Positions 1 through 8,777 of a stretch of 64,000 nucleotides of DNA are shown here, one piece after another. The notes under the pieces are model-generated. The model searched no databases and had not been told where the DNA came from. It saw nothing but the letters and a program-made list of their open reading frames with translations. Position numbers and translations under genes: made by a program. The stretch is from Phytopseudomonas punonensis. Lineage in GTDB: Bacteria; Pseudomonadota; Gammaproteobacteria; Pseudomonadales; Pseudomonadaceae. The DNA lies in contig NZ_FRBQ01000004.1 of the NCBI RefSeq assembly GCF_900142655.1, positions 62,001-126,000 of the forward strand, read 5' to 3'. Every line of letters begins with the position of its first letter. Within the stretch, counting starts at the first letter, position 1.

Positions 1-272
1 CGCGTGGCGGCCACATTCCCGGTGCTATCCACTTCGAATGGACCGCCGGCATGGACGCCTCCCGCGCCCTGCGCATTCGCGAGGATATCGCCGAGCAGCT
101 GAACCGCCTCGGGCTGAGCGCTGACAAGGAAATCATCACCCACTGCCAGAGCCATCGCCGCTCCGGCTTCACTTACCTGGTCGCCAAAGCGCTGGGTTAC
201 CCGCGGGTGAAAGCCTACGCCGGCTCATGGGGCGAGTGGGGCAACCTGAGCGATACGCCTGTCGAACGTTAA
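1..272 (+). CDS. rhdA: Thiosulfate sulfurtransferase (rhodanese), C-terminal part
   Basis: Open from the left edge (reading frame from base 3), so only about the last 90 residues are visible. The segment RGGHIPGAIHFEWT followed by the loop CQSHRRSG is the second half of a tandem-rhodanese enzyme. Cys in CQSHRRSG is the persulfide-forming catalytic residue, and the two Arg residues place this with thiosulfate:cyanide sulfurtransferases rather than Cdc25-like domains. Known role: transfer of sulfane sulfur from thiosulfate to cyanide or another thiophile in the cytoplasm. psd follows 62 nt downstream on the same strand, the pair order known from P. aeruginosa. The N-terminal inactive domain lies outside the window. 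Confidence 0.9.
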   Translation, partial: RGGHIPGAIHFEWTAGMDASRALRIREDIAEQLNRLGLSADKEIITHCQSHRRSGFTYLVAKALGYPRVKAYAGSWGEWGNLSDTPVER

Positions 273-334
273 GCACGACCTGACTGTCCATTTCATATGC
301 CCGGCAAGCAAGGTCGGGCAGCCAAGGAATAACG

Positions 335-1186
335 ATGAAAGAACGCCTGTTTATCCTCAGCCAGCACCTGATTCCGCACCATCTGCTGTCGCGCCTGATC
401 GGCTGCGCCGCAGAGTGCCGCGCCGCCTGGTTCAAGAACCGCCTCATCGCCTGGTTCGCCAAGCAATATCAGGTCGACATGAGCGAGGCGCAGGTCGAAG
501 ACCTCTCCGCCTATGAGCACTTCAACGCATTCTTCACCCGCGCCCTGAAAGACGGCGCCCGCCCTCTGGACAATCAGCCGGGCGCAGTGCTGTGCCCCGC
601 CGATGGCGCGATCAGCCAGCTGGGTCGCATCGAACACGGCCGGGTATTCCAGGCCAAGGGCCACAGCTACAGCGTGACCGAATTGCTGGGCGGCGATAGC
701 GAGCGCGCGGCGCTGTTCATGGGCGGCGACTTCGCCACCGTGTACCTGTCGCCCAAGGATTACCACCGCGTGCATATGCCGCTGGCCGGCACCCTGCGGG
801 AAATGATCTACGTTCCCGGCCGCCTGTTCTCGGTCAACCAGACCACCGCTGAAAACGTTCCCGAACTGTTCGCCCGCAACGAGCGCGTGGTGTGCCTGTT
901 CGACACCGAGCGCGGGCCGATGGCCGTGGTGTTGGTGGGTGCGATGATCGTCGCCTCCATCGAGACGGTGTGGGCCGGCTTGATCACGCCGCCCAAGCGC
1001 GAGCTGAAAACCGTGCGCTACGACGAAGCCGCTCGCGCGCCGATCAGCCTTGAGAAAGGTGCGGAGCTGGGCCGCTTCAAGCTGGGCTCCACGGCTATCG
1101 TATTGTTCGGCCCCGAGCAGGTGAAGTGGGCTGAAGAACTGGGCGCCAACAGCCCGGTACGCATGGGCCAATTGCTCGGCCAATAA
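335..1186 (+). CDS. psd: Phosphatidylserine decarboxylase proenzyme
   Basis: A 283-residue protein, the usual size of the short bacterial family. It decarboxylates phosphatidylserine to phosphatidylethanolamine at the inner membrane, the last step of PE synthesis. The C-terminal LGST motif (in RFKLGSTAIVLF, near residue 251) is the self-cleavage site where Ser becomes the pyruvoyl group of the alpha subunit. The segment DYHRVHMPLAG (near residue 145) carries the conserved His, and CPADGAISQLG is the family's early DG motif. ATG start just after a short AT-richer stretch; it follows rhdA with no visible terminator between, so co-transcription is possible. Confidence 0.96.
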   Translation: MKERLFILSQHLIPHHLLSRLIGCAAECRAAWFKNRLIAWFAKQYQVDMSEAQVEDLSAYEHFNAFFTRALKDGARPLDNQPGAVLCPADGAISQLGRIEHGRVFQAKGHSYSVTELLGGDSERAALFMGGDFATVYLSPKDYHRVHMPLAGTLREMIYVPGRLFSVNQTTAENVPELFARNERVVCLFDTERGPMAVVLVGAMIVASIETVWAGLITPPKRELKTVRYDEAARAPISLEKGAELGRFKLGSTAIVLFGPEQVKWAEELGANSPVRMGQLLGQ

Positions 1187-1314
1187 TCCGGCCATGGGCC
1201 GCGCAGCCCTCTCCGGCGGCGCGGCAAAGGCTGCGATGATGGCCGGATGCTGCTAGAGTCGCTGAACCTGACCAATCAGACGAACGAATGCTGGCGCTGG
1301 AGTAACGAAGCTAG

Positions 1315-3114
1315 ATGGATAAACAGAGCCCCCACCTTTTGCTCCGCGTCCCGACGCCGACCAAGCAGGGCCTGACTTTCTGCGACGCCACGCCACGCGA
1401 CCTGAAACGCTGGATTGCCGGCCTGCCCAAGGCCAATATCGGTGAAACGGCACGCCAGCTGTACCAGGCGCTGATCGAGCTTAACCAGTTGCTGACGCCC
1501 TCGGACAATCGCCTGCAGTTGCTCGAACTGCTGCGCCCCGAAGTGTATTTCGTCTGTCAGCATCTGGAACGCCACTTCCTCAATCAGGCCATCGTGCTCG
1601 ACGAGCGCCCGCGCAAGGTCGCGAACCTGTGCCAGGCGCTGCAGAACCACTTGGCGATCGGCTACAAGCTGATCATTTCGAGCCTGTCGTCCAAGCCCAA
1701 TCGCGAGCGCAATGCCTTGTTGGGCACCGCGCTGCAGCGTGCGGTGCATAGCCTCAACGGCCCGTTGATTCGTACCAGCCAGCTGTACTGCCCGGTGCCG
1801 GAAGGCCTCTGGCTGGAGCTGCACCAGCTCTACCTGATCGCCCGCCAACAGGATTTGCACACGGTGGTGATTCGCGACCCACTGGCGCGCCATACCCAAG
1901 GCATGAGCGTCGAGCAGGTCTATGTGGTGGCCCTGCTGATCGGTTGCTCGCGCTGCAACCAGATGCGCCAGAACGCCATTGCTCGACTGGCCGAAGCCCT
2001 GGAGGCCTGGAGTACACTGGTCAACCTGCAGACTGCCGGGCATCCGTCGAGCATCTTCGCCGTCGCCCCACAACTCGATGGCCCGCCGCGCTACACCTCA
2101 CTGTTCCAGCCGAGCGAGCTGCAAGGCGCACTGGGCATCGACCCGACGCCGCTGGTCGATGCCATCAAGGATCACCTGGAACTGCTGCCCGAAGATCGTT
2201 CCCGCTCGCGCCTGCAGGTGCCGGATGGTTTCACCCTGGACATGCTCCAGCACGCGGCAGCGGCCTGGGGCGACATTTCCGAGCGCACCTTCCAGCGCAC
2301 CCAGGGCACCGGCAGCATGACCCTGTGCATTGGCATGAGCGCCCTGAACTACTACCTGGCCAATGGCCGGGCGTTCAGCGATATCCTCAAACAGCAGATC
2401 GACACCACCGCCTCGTTCAAACTCTCTACCGCCGCGCCTGATGTGTGGGCCAGCGCCCACGACGCACGCCGTGCCAACGATTGGGACAACGGTCTGCCCT
2501 TCGAAGAGATCGAATACCCCAAGCCTGCTTCCGAGCAGGATGACCAGGCCAACGCCGGGGAAAGCTACCCGACCTTCGCGCTGTCCATCGTCAATCACAG
2601 CCCGGGGGGCTACTGCCTGTCATGGCCCAAGGAAGTCCCCACTCAGCTGCAGGCAGGTGAGATTCTCGGCATCCGTGACACGCCTCAGCAGGGCTGGAGC
2701 GTTGCCGTGGTGCGCTGGATTCGTCAGGTGCGCGGCGGCGGCACGCAAATGGGCATCGAGCTGATCGCACCACACGCGCAATCCTGCGGCCTGCAACTGG
2801 TGCGCAAGGCCGAGCAAAACAGCCAATACTTGCGTGCCCTGCTGCTTCCCGAGATCGCGGCCATCTCTCGCCCAGCCACGCTGATCACGCCGCGCCTGCC
2901 GTTTCAGGAAGGCAGCAAAGTGCTGATCAACATCAATGGCAAAGAGCGCCGTGCAGTGCTGAGCCAGAAACAGGTCAGCACCAGCAGTTTCAGCCAGTTC
3001 GAATACCACGATCTGGAGCAAAAAGTCGCAGATCAAGCGACCTCCGTCACAGCCTCTGGCGCCAAGCGGCCGGCCGGGGAGGAAGACTTTGACTCACTCT
3101 GGAAGTCGCTGTAG
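1315..3114 (+). CDS. Uncharacterised protein with PilZ-like C-terminal segment, beside fimX
   Basis: A 599-residue cytoplasmic protein without signal peptide or membrane helices. Its position between psd and fimX matches PA4958 of P. aeruginosa (from memory). Residues 1-370 are helical-looking and I recognise no family. Residues about 420-500 look PilZ-like: IVNHSPGGYCL resembles the (D/N)xSxxG motif, and VVRWIRQV...MGIELI resembles the closing beta strands of PilZ domains. The Arg-rich RxxxR c-di-GMP-binding motif that should precede it is not apparent, so the fold may be kept without canonical ligand binding. It precedes fimX by 63 nt, suggesting a shared role in c-di-GMP or pilus control, but that is inference. 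Confidence 0.85.
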   Translation: MDKQSPHLLLRVPTPTKQGLTFCDATPRDLKRWIAGLPKANIGETARQLYQALIELNQLLTPSDNRLQLLELLRPEVYFVCQHLERHFLNQAIVLDERPRKVANLCQALQNHLAIGYKLIISSLSSKPNRERNALLGTALQRAVHSLNGPLIRTSQLYCPVPEGLWLELHQLYLIARQQDLHTVVIRDPLARHTQGMSVEQVYVVALLIGCSRCNQMRQNAIARLAEALEAWSTLVNLQTAGHPSSIFAVAPQLDGPPRYTSLFQPSELQGALGIDPTPLVDAIKDHLELLPEDRSRSRLQVPDGFTLDMLQHAAAAWGDISERTFQRTQGTGSMTLCIGMSALNYYLANGRAFSDILKQQIDTTASFKLSTAAPDVWASAHDARRANDWDNGLPFEEIEYPKPASEQDDQANAGESYPTFALSIVNHSPGGYCLSWPKEVPTQLQAGEILGIRDTPQQGWSVAVVRWIRQVRGGGTQMGIELIAPHAQSCGLQLVRKAEQNSQYLRALLLPEIAAISRPATLITPRLPFQEGSKVLININGKERRAVLSQKQVSTSSFSQFEYHDLEQKVADQATSVTASGAKRPAGEEDFDSLWKSL

Positions 3115-3117
3115 ATT

Positions 3118-3147
3118 GCGGGAAACCCTTAATTCCCCGCCTTTTTC
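3118..3147 (+). terminator. Possible weak terminator between the PilZ-like gene and fimX
   Basis: Just after the stop codon, GCGGGAA pairs with TTCCCCGC (one bulged base) around an 8-nt loop and is followed by CTTTTTCTG. The short, bulged stem and broken T-run make this a weak or partial terminator; it may only reduce read-through into fimX. Confidence 0.4.
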
Positions 3148-3177
3148 TGCTGTTTTATCGCAGATTCGACTCCGCTA

Positions 3178-5241
3178 ATGGCCATCGAAAAGAAAACCAT
3201 CCGCCTGCTGATTCTCGAAGACTCGCAGAACGAGGCTGAGCGTCTCGTCAGCCTGTTCCGCAATGCCGGTAACGCCACACGCGTGCACCGCCTGATCTCG
3301 GCTGACGACCTGCTCGAAGCGCTCAAGCAAAACTGGGATCTGCTGATCTGCTCGCCGGTCAGCGACTGCCTCGATCCCCATGAAGCGCTTTCCAGCATTC
3401 GCAAGCAGGGCAAGGACATTCCGGTGATCATGCTGCTGGCCGACAACGAGCCGGACAGCGTCACCGAAGCGCTGATGCTCGGCGCCCAGGATGCCCTGCC
3501 CCAGGGTGAAGACGAGCGCCTGGTACTGGTCGCCCGCCGCGAACTGGTCAACCTCGAAGAGCGTCGGGCCCGCCGCGCCGCCGAAGTAGCCCTGCGCGAA
3601 GCCGAAAAACGCTGCCAGCTGCTGCTCGACAGTTCGGTCGACGCCATCGCCTACGTGCACGATGGCATGCACATCTACGCTAACCGCGCCTACCTGGAGC
3701 TGTTTGGTTTCGACGATGCCGAAGAACTCGAAGGCCTGCCGATGATCGACCTGATCGGCGCCAGCGATCAGAGCACCTTCAAGGACTTCCTGAAGAATCA
3801 CCAGCAGATGGACAACCACGAGCTGGGCTGTGCCGGTGTACGCACTGACGACACCAGCTTTCCGGCACGCATCACCCTGTCGCCTGCAGCCTACGATGGC
3901 GAGCCATGCATCCAGGTGGTGATCCGCGCGGAAACCGGCAATGCCGAGTTGGAAGAGAAGCTGCGCGAAATCAGCAGCCTGGATCTGGTCACCGGCCTGT
4001 ACAACCGCAGCCATTTCCTCGAGTTGATGGATAACGCCGCCCACCGCGCCGTGCATGACGAGCAGCCGGCCAGCCTGGCTTATATCCGCGTTGATCGCTA
4101 CGCAAGCCTGCTTGCTGACATGGGCCTGGGCGCCATCGACCTGCTGCTTACCGACCTGGCAGGCCTGCTGCGCGCTCACTTTCCTCAAGATGCGCAACTG
4201 GCTCGTTTTGGCGATGACGTATTCGCCGTGCTGCAGACAGGCCTGTCGCCACAGCAACAGCGCCCGCTACTCGAAGCGCTGCTCAAAAAGGCCGAAGGCC
4301 ATCTATTCGATATCAACGGACGCACCGCACAGACCACACTGTCCATTGGTGTGGCCGGTCTCAACGAGACCACCCCAAAGGCCGGAGAAGTCATCGACCG
4401 TGCGCAGCGCTGCGCCGACCAACTCGACGAGCCGGGCACTCTCAAGCTGTTCGACCCGGCCCAGGAACTGGCAGCCGCCGCCAGCCGTGGCAGCGTAGTC
4501 GCGATGGTGCAGCAGGCGCTGGAACAGAACAGCTTCCGCCTGTTGTTCCAGCCGGTGATCAGCCTGCGTGGCGATGAGTACGAGCACTATGAAGTGCTGC
4601 TGCGCTTGCTCAGCCCGTCAGGTCAGGAAGTGCCGCCAGGCGAATTCCTCGCTGTGGCAAGGGACTCGGGCATGGGCGAGAAAATCGACCGCTGGGTAAT
4701 CCTCAGCTCGATCAAGCTGCTGGCCGACCACCGCTCCAAGGGCCACGCGACACGCCTGTTCGTGCACCTTTCGAGCGCCAGCCTGCAGGACCCGACACTG
4801 TTGCCGTGGCTCAGCGTTGCCTTGAAGGCGGCACGCCTGCCATCCGATGCTCTGGTGTTCCAATTCAGCGAGCCGGACGCCATTACCTACCTGAAACAGG
4901 TGAAGGCGCTGACGCACGGCTTGAAAGATCTGCACTGCCATATCGCGATCAGCCAGTTCGGTTGCGCGCTGAACCCGTTCAACACGCTGCGTCACTTACC
5001 GGTCGACTTCGTCAAGGTGGATGGCTCGTTCACCAAAGACCTGACCGACCCGGCCAATCAGGAAGCGCTGAAAACCATGCTCGCTAGCCTGCACAGCCAG
5101 GCGAAGCTGACCATCGTGCCGTTCGTGGAATCCGCCAGCGTGCTGGCCACTCTTTGGCAAGCGGGCACCAACTACATTCAGGGCTACTACCTGCAGGGCC
5201 CGAGCCAGTCGATGGACTACAACTTCTCGTCAGACGATTGA
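3178..5241 (+). CDS. fimX: Type IV pilus c-di-GMP receptor FimX (degenerate REC-PAS-GGDEF-EAL)
   Basis: A 687-residue protein, close in length to P. aeruginosa FimX. Order: receiver-like domain (about 1-125), PAS (about 140-260), GGDEF (about 270-420), EAL (about 440-680). All signature sites are degenerate. The receiver has DLLICSP where the phosphoacceptor Asp is expected and no conserved Lys. The GGDEF signature is GDDVF (about residue 345), and EAL is EVL in YEVLLR (about residue 472). This is the known FimX pattern: no cyclase and little or no phosphodiesterase activity, with high-affinity c-di-GMP binding in the EAL domain that controls pilus assembly and twitching at a pole. The family assignment is strong; polar function is inferred from the family. 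Confidence 0.95.
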   Translation: MAIEKKTIRLLILEDSQNEAERLVSLFRNAGNATRVHRLISADDLLEALKQNWDLLICSPVSDCLDPHEALSSIRKQGKDIPVIMLLADNEPDSVTEALMLGAQDALPQGEDERLVLVARRELVNLEERRARRAAEVALREAEKRCQLLLDSSVDAIAYVHDGMHIYANRAYLELFGFDDAEELEGLPMIDLIGASDQSTFKDFLKNHQQMDNHELGCAGVRTDDTSFPARITLSPAAYDGEPCIQVVIRAETGNAELEEKLREISSLDLVTGLYNRSHFLELMDNAAHRAVHDEQPASLAYIRVDRYASLLADMGLGAIDLLLTDLAGLLRAHFPQDAQLARFGDDVFAVLQTGLSPQQQRPLLEALLKKAEGHLFDINGRTAQTTLSIGVAGLNETTPKAGEVIDRAQRCADQLDEPGTLKLFDPAQELAAAASRGSVVAMVQQALEQNSFRLLFQPVISLRGDEYEHYEVLLRLLSPSGQEVPPGEFLAVARDSGMGEKIDRWVILSSIKLLADHRSKGHATRLFVHLSSASLQDPTLLPWLSVALKAARLPSDALVFQFSEPDAITYLKQVKALTHGLKDLHCHIAISQFGCALNPFNTLRHLPVDFVKVDGSFTKDLTDPANQEALKTMLASLHSQAKLTIVPFVESASVLATLWQAGTNYIQGYYLQGPSQSMDYNFSSDD

Positions 5242-5245
5242 TCGC

Positions 5246-5276
5246 CGGGGCAGCAGGGCTGCCCCGCTCTTGTTTA
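5246..5276 (+). terminator. Rho-independent terminator after fimX
   Basis: A perfect 9-bp GC-rich stem (CGGGGCAGC with GCTGCCCCG, 3-nt loop) begins 4 nt after the fimX stop and is followed by CTCTTGTTT. It lies between the convergent fimX and serB genes. Confidence 0.75.
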
Positions 5277-5282
5277 GCAGCC

Positions 5283-6485
5283 TCAGCGCTGCCCGTCGCG
5301 CACACCCAGCAGATAGAGCACGCCATCCAAGCCGAGAGTCGAGATCGCCTGCTTGGCCGATTGCTTGACCAGCGGTTTGGCGCGGAACGCCACACCAAGA
5401 CCGGCAATGGCCAGCATTGGCAGGTCGTTGGCGCCATCGCCCACGGCGATGGTCTGCTCCAGCTGCAAACCTTCCTTTTGTGCCAGCTCGCGCAGCAGGT
5501 CGGCCTTGCGCTGGGCGTCGACGATAGGCTCGACGGCAACGCCAGTAACCTTGCCATCGACCACGGCCAGCTCGTTGGCGAACACGTAGTCGATGCCCAG
5601 CTTGGCCTGCAGCTGCTTGGCGAAGTAGGTGAAGCCGCCGGACAGGATGGCGGTCTTGTAGCCCAGGCGCTTGAGCTCGGCGAACAGTTTTTCGGCGCCT
5701 TCGGTCAGGCGCAGCGAAGCGCCGATTTCGTCCAACACACTGACATCCAGCCCCTTGAGCAGTGCCAGGCGCTCCTTGAAGCTGGCGCGGAAGTCCAGCT
5801 CGCCGCGCATGGCTCGCTCGGTGATTTCCGAGACTTTCTCGCCGACACCGGCAGCCTTGGCCAACTCGTCGATCACTTCGGCTTCGATCAGCGTCGAGTC
5901 CATGTCGAACACCGCCAAACGGCGATGGCGGCGTAGCAGCGAATCGGCCTGAAAGGCGATATCGATATTCAGCTCACCGGCCACACGCAGAAACTCGGCC
6001 CGCAGAGCGGCGCTGTCAGAGGGCTCACCGCGTACCGTAAATTCGAGGCAGCCGTTACCTGGCGGCGCGCCCAGCGAAATCGGCAGGGAGAGACGCTCGA
6101 TACGCTCGATGCTCAAGCCCTGCTCGGCGGTCAGCGCACTGACGCGCTGCAATTGCTCGCCGGTAACCTGACGGCTCAACAGCGTGACAATATGGCGCTC
6201 GGTCTTCTGAGCCTCGACCCAACGCCGATAGTCAGCTTCGCTGAGCGGCTTGAACTGCGCTTGTTGATCGAGCTGCTCGGCTGCCGAAGAGACGTCTGCG
6301 CGCAGCGACTGAGCACGCGCGCTATCGTCAATTGCCACCACAATGCTGAGCGCCGAGACGCCATGAATCACGGCCTGGTCGATATCGAGAATGCTGACGC
6401 CAGCTTGGGCCAAAACGCCGACAACGGCAGCCGTGAGGCCGGCTCGATCTTCACCGGTTATGTTGATCAGGACGATTTCGCGCAA
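5283..6485 (-). CDS. serB: Phosphoserine phosphatase (TTG start)
   Basis: HAD-superfamily enzyme that hydrolyses O-phospho-L-serine to serine, the last step of serine synthesis. The catalytic DxDST box is in AVFDMDSTLIEAE, motif II in KTAILSGGFTYF and the DG/ND motif in AVGDGANDLPM. The N-terminal half (REIVLINITGEDRAGLTAA...) is a tandem ACT-like regulatory region, as in pseudomonads. Only a non-conserved 16-residue extension gives an upstream start at 6533. The TTG at 6485 gives the family N-terminus MREIVLINITG and has GGAG 6 nt upstream, so I prefer it (400 aa). It is divergent from the AhpA-like gene, as serB is from smp in E. coli. Confidence 0.93.
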   Translation of the reverse strand: MREIVLINITGEDRAGLTAAVVGVLAQAGVSILDIDQAVIHGVSALSIVVAIDDSARAQSLRADVSSAAEQLDQQAQFKPLSEADYRRWVEAQKTERHIVTLLSRQVTGEQLQRVSALTAEQGLSIERIERLSLPISLGAPPGNGCLEFTVRGEPSDSAALRAEFLRVAGELNIDIAFQADSLLRRHRRLAVFDMDSTLIEAEVIDELAKAAGVGEKVSEITERAMRGELDFRASFKERLALLKGLDVSVLDEIGASLRLTEGAEKLFAELKRLGYKTAILSGGFTYFAKQLQAKLGIDYVFANELAVVDGKVTGVAVEPIVDAQRKADLLRELAQKEGLQLEQTIAVGDGANDLPMLAIAGLGVAFRAKPLVKQSAKQAISTLGLDGVLYLLGVRDGQR

Positions 6486-6664
6486 GGCGTACTCCGGGGC
6501 TCGCAGGACAATGGGCGGTCTGCCGAACGGCAATGTGCAGCAGGGCCGGTGAAAAAACGCACATTCTAACCATTTCAGCCACCTGCGGGTACGCGCGGCG
6601 CTTTGCCCTGTGCGGGCCGCTCGCTATACTGCGCGCCACTTCCAGTCAACGAGAGCCGAGCTCT

Positions 6665-8191
6665 GTGAACCGGCCCGCCCCCGTAAAGCCCGACAACTTC
6701 TTCCTCCTGCTCTTCCGTGCACTACGCCAACGTCGTGTGCCGCTGGTATTGCGCATCGTCAGCCACAGCTTGTTGCTGGTGGCCATGGCGCTGATGATCT
6801 ATGCCTGGGTGATTGGCATGCAGTTCAAGCAGGCCATGCAGCAGCAAGCCGAAGCACTGGGAAGCAGCCTGATTACCCAGACGGCGGCCTCGGCCACCGA
6901 GCTGTTGGTGTCCAACGACATCCTCAGCCTCAACGTGCTGCTCAATAACCTGGTGAAGAACCCGCTGGTGGCCCACGCGGCCATCTATAGCGTGGATAAC
7001 CGCATCCTCGCCGAAGCCGGCACCCGGCCGAGCAAGAGCATGCTCGGTGAAACCGAAGGCCTGTATTCGACGCCCATCACCTTTCAGGAGGTAATGGCCG
7101 GGCAACTGCGCATCAGCCTGGACATGCAGCAGTTCGAACAGCCGATGACCATCAGCCTGCAGAGCATGGGCATTCTCAGCCTGATTTTGCTGGCCTTGAC
7201 CCTGTCGCTGAGCTTGCGCTTGGGCCGGCAGATTTCCACGCCGCTGATGCAGATGCGCGTTTGGCTGCGCGACCCGGATGATTACGCACCAGGCGGCAAC
7301 CGCCAGGACGAAATCGGTGATCTGGCGCGCCAACTGCAATCGCGCCTGGCACCGGAAAAGCCGGAACCTGAGCCCGAGCCGGAATTCGACGACCTCGATG
7401 AGCTGGGCGAGGACTTCCTCGACGATGAGCACGAAGACGACCGCGATGAGCGTGACGAGCGCCCCGCTCCCAGCTTTGCGATGCGTGATCTGCGTGACAC
7501 CCGCTTCGACAGCGAGGACGACTACGATCCGCCAAGCCGTCGCCGTGACGAACACGACGACGATGCCTTCGCCGACCTTTACGACAATGACGACAGCCCG
7601 GCCAAGCACGCCCCGGCCGCGCCAAGCAAAAGCGCCGTACTGGCGGTTCAGCTCGGTGCTCAGGAGCAACTGCGTCGCCTGCCACGCAGCCGCCTGATGG
7701 AGCTGCTGGAAAGCTATCGCGGCTGCCTGGACAAGGCTGCCACGCTCTACAAGGCCGAGCTGCATACGCTCAACGATGGCAGCAGCCTGATGCTGTTCCA
7801 TCACGACACCAGCGGGGACGACTACCTGACCCACGCCATCTGCTGCGGCGAGCTGCTGCGTGCCCTCGGCCATGCCCTGCAGATCGAGGTTGCCGACAGC
7901 GGCATCACTTTGCATCTGCAACTCGGCCTGACCCTCGGCGAAGGCCTGCAAGGGATGAGTCAGGGCGACCTGCTGCTCAGTGAAACCGCCCAGGATGCCC
8001 TGGCGCTGTCGCAGCACAGCCGCAACCTGCTGCTGGTCGAGCGCCGCGTCGGCGAAGACGCCACCCTGCGCCAGCGTGCGCGCATCCGCGCCATCGCCAG
8101 CCCCGAGGGCGCCAGTTGCGTCGAGCGCCTGCTCGATCCGTACCCGGCACTGCTCGAACGGCAGATGGCTAAGCTGCGCGAAGAGCGCTAG
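6665..8191 (+). CDS. AhpA/Smp-family membrane protein with acidic linker and cyclase-like C-terminal domain
   Basis: GTG start at 6665 gives 508 aa beginning MNRPAPVKPDNFF; the upstream in-frame extension lies over the promoter region shared with serB. A transmembrane helix (about residues 31-52) is followed by an extracytoplasmic segment, a second helix (about 165-190) and a HAMP-like stretch; this part matches the Smp/YtjB/AhpA family that neighbours serB. Residues about 235-320 are a very acidic, low-complexity linker (runs of E-P, D-D, D-E-R). Residues about 325-490 resemble a class III nucleotide-cyclase fold (AVLAVQL start, LNDGSSLMLFHH, then an amphipathic helix and LHLQLGLTLGEG), but the metal-binding Asp residues are not evident. 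Function unknown; a signalling role is inference. Confidence 0.85.
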   Translation: MNRPAPVKPDNFFLLLFRALRQRRVPLVLRIVSHSLLLVAMALMIYAWVIGMQFKQAMQQQAEALGSSLITQTAASATELLVSNDILSLNVLLNNLVKNPLVAHAAIYSVDNRILAEAGTRPSKSMLGETEGLYSTPITFQEVMAGQLRISLDMQQFEQPMTISLQSMGILSLILLALTLSLSLRLGRQISTPLMQMRVWLRDPDDYAPGGNRQDEIGDLARQLQSRLAPEKPEPEPEPEFDDLDELGEDFLDDEHEDDRDERDERPAPSFAMRDLRDTRFDSEDDYDPPSRRRDEHDDDAFADLYDNDDSPAKHAPAAPSKSAVLAVQLGAQEQLRRLPRSRLMELLESYRGCLDKAATLYKAELHTLNDGSSLMLFHHDTSGDDYLTHAICCGELLRALGHALQIEVADSGITLHLQLGLTLGEGLQGMSQGDLLLSETAQDALALSQHSRNLLLVERRVGEDATLRQRARIRAIASPEGASCVERLLDPYPALLERQMAKLREER

Positions 8192-8209
8192 CGCTTCAGC
8201 AGTAGAAAT

Positions 8210-8241
8210 AAGAAAGGCCGGCGTATATGCCGGCCTTTCTT
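8210..8241 (+). terminator. Rho-independent terminator
   Basis: A perfect 13-bp stem (AAGAAAGGCCGGC with GCCGGCCTTTCTT) with a 6-nt loop, starting 19 nt after the AhpA-like stop codon. The A/T arms let it work on either strand. Confidence 0.9.
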
Positions 8242-8267
8242 ATGGAGCTAGATCGAAGAGAGATCAT

Positions 8268-8321
8268 CTGTGAGAGCGCAGCATACCCGCAATTTTTCGC
8301 GGGCATGGCCCGCTCCCACAG
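8268..8321. repeat. REP/REPIN-type palindromic repeat, copy 1 (one arm degenerate)
   Basis: CTGTGAGAGCG at the left and CGCTCCCACAG at the right bracket a core containing CGCGGGCATGGCCCGC. This is the head-to-head REP arrangement common between Pseudomonas genes. The left arm carries a mismatch (GTGAGAG for GTGGGAG). Confidence 0.7.
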
Positions 8322-8434
8322 ATGCTGAATCACCAGCGCCGGCCTTGGCTTGGAGCAACCTTGTGGCCATGCTTAACCGCCACTTGCGAACAGCCAAAGG
8401 CTAGGTCGCGGATGGTGAGGCCACAACCTATCTA

Positions 8435-8484
8435 TGTGGGAGCGCGCCATGTGCGCGACTTCGCGGGCACGACTCGCTCCCACA
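8435..8484. repeat. REP/REPIN-type palindromic repeat, copy 2
   Basis: TGTGGGAGCG at the left and CGCTCCCACA at the right enclose CGCCATGTGCGCGACTTCGC. It shares its ends and core with the copies at 8268, 23634 and 53103. It lies between the terminator and ssuF, at the 3' end of the ssu operon. Apart from copies 1 and 2 and the terminator I see nothing in the 8192-8510 gap. Confidence 0.8.
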
Positions 8485-8510
8485 GGCTGCCCGTGAACGA
8501 CGCAGCGCGA

Positions 8511-8726
8511 TCAGAGCTTGGCGATCGACACTTCGGTGGACTTCACGAAGGCAATCACTTCGCTGCCCACGCCCAGTTCCAGCTCGCGTACAGAGCGGGT
8601 GGTGATAACCGAGGTGACGATGCCAGCAGCGGTTTGCACGTCGATTTCCGACAGCACATCGCCTTCGACGATTTCCTTGATGGTTCCTTTGAACTGGTTG
8701 CGAACGTTGATGGCTTTAATGGTCAT
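8511..8726 (-). CDS. ssuF: Molbindin-type molybdopterin/TOBE protein of the ssu operon
   Basis: A 71-residue protein consisting of one Mop/TOBE domain (NVRNQFKGTIKEIVEGDVLSEIDVQ, then VTSVITTRSVRELELGVGSEVIAFVKSTEVSIAKL). Molbindins of this size bind molybdate or other oxyanions. It is the last gene of the leftward ssu cluster, 51 nt after ssuB, the position of ssuF in P. putida, where it is needed for normal growth on organosulfur compounds. Its exact biochemical role in sulfonate use is not known to me. Confidence 0.88.
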   Translation of the reverse strand: MTIKAINVRNQFKGTIKEIVEGDVLSEIDVQTAAGIVTSVITTRSVRELELGVGSEVIAFVKSTEVSIAKL

Positions 8727-8777
8727 GGCTAAATCTCCAGGGGTCGTAAGGTGCCCACAACGGGCTTCAAGTCAGGG

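Noticed and set aside
8192..8510. CRISPR-like repeated GC-rich units
   Set aside because: The two units are palindromic REP copies with unequal spacing, not direct repeats with regular spacers, and no cas gene is near.
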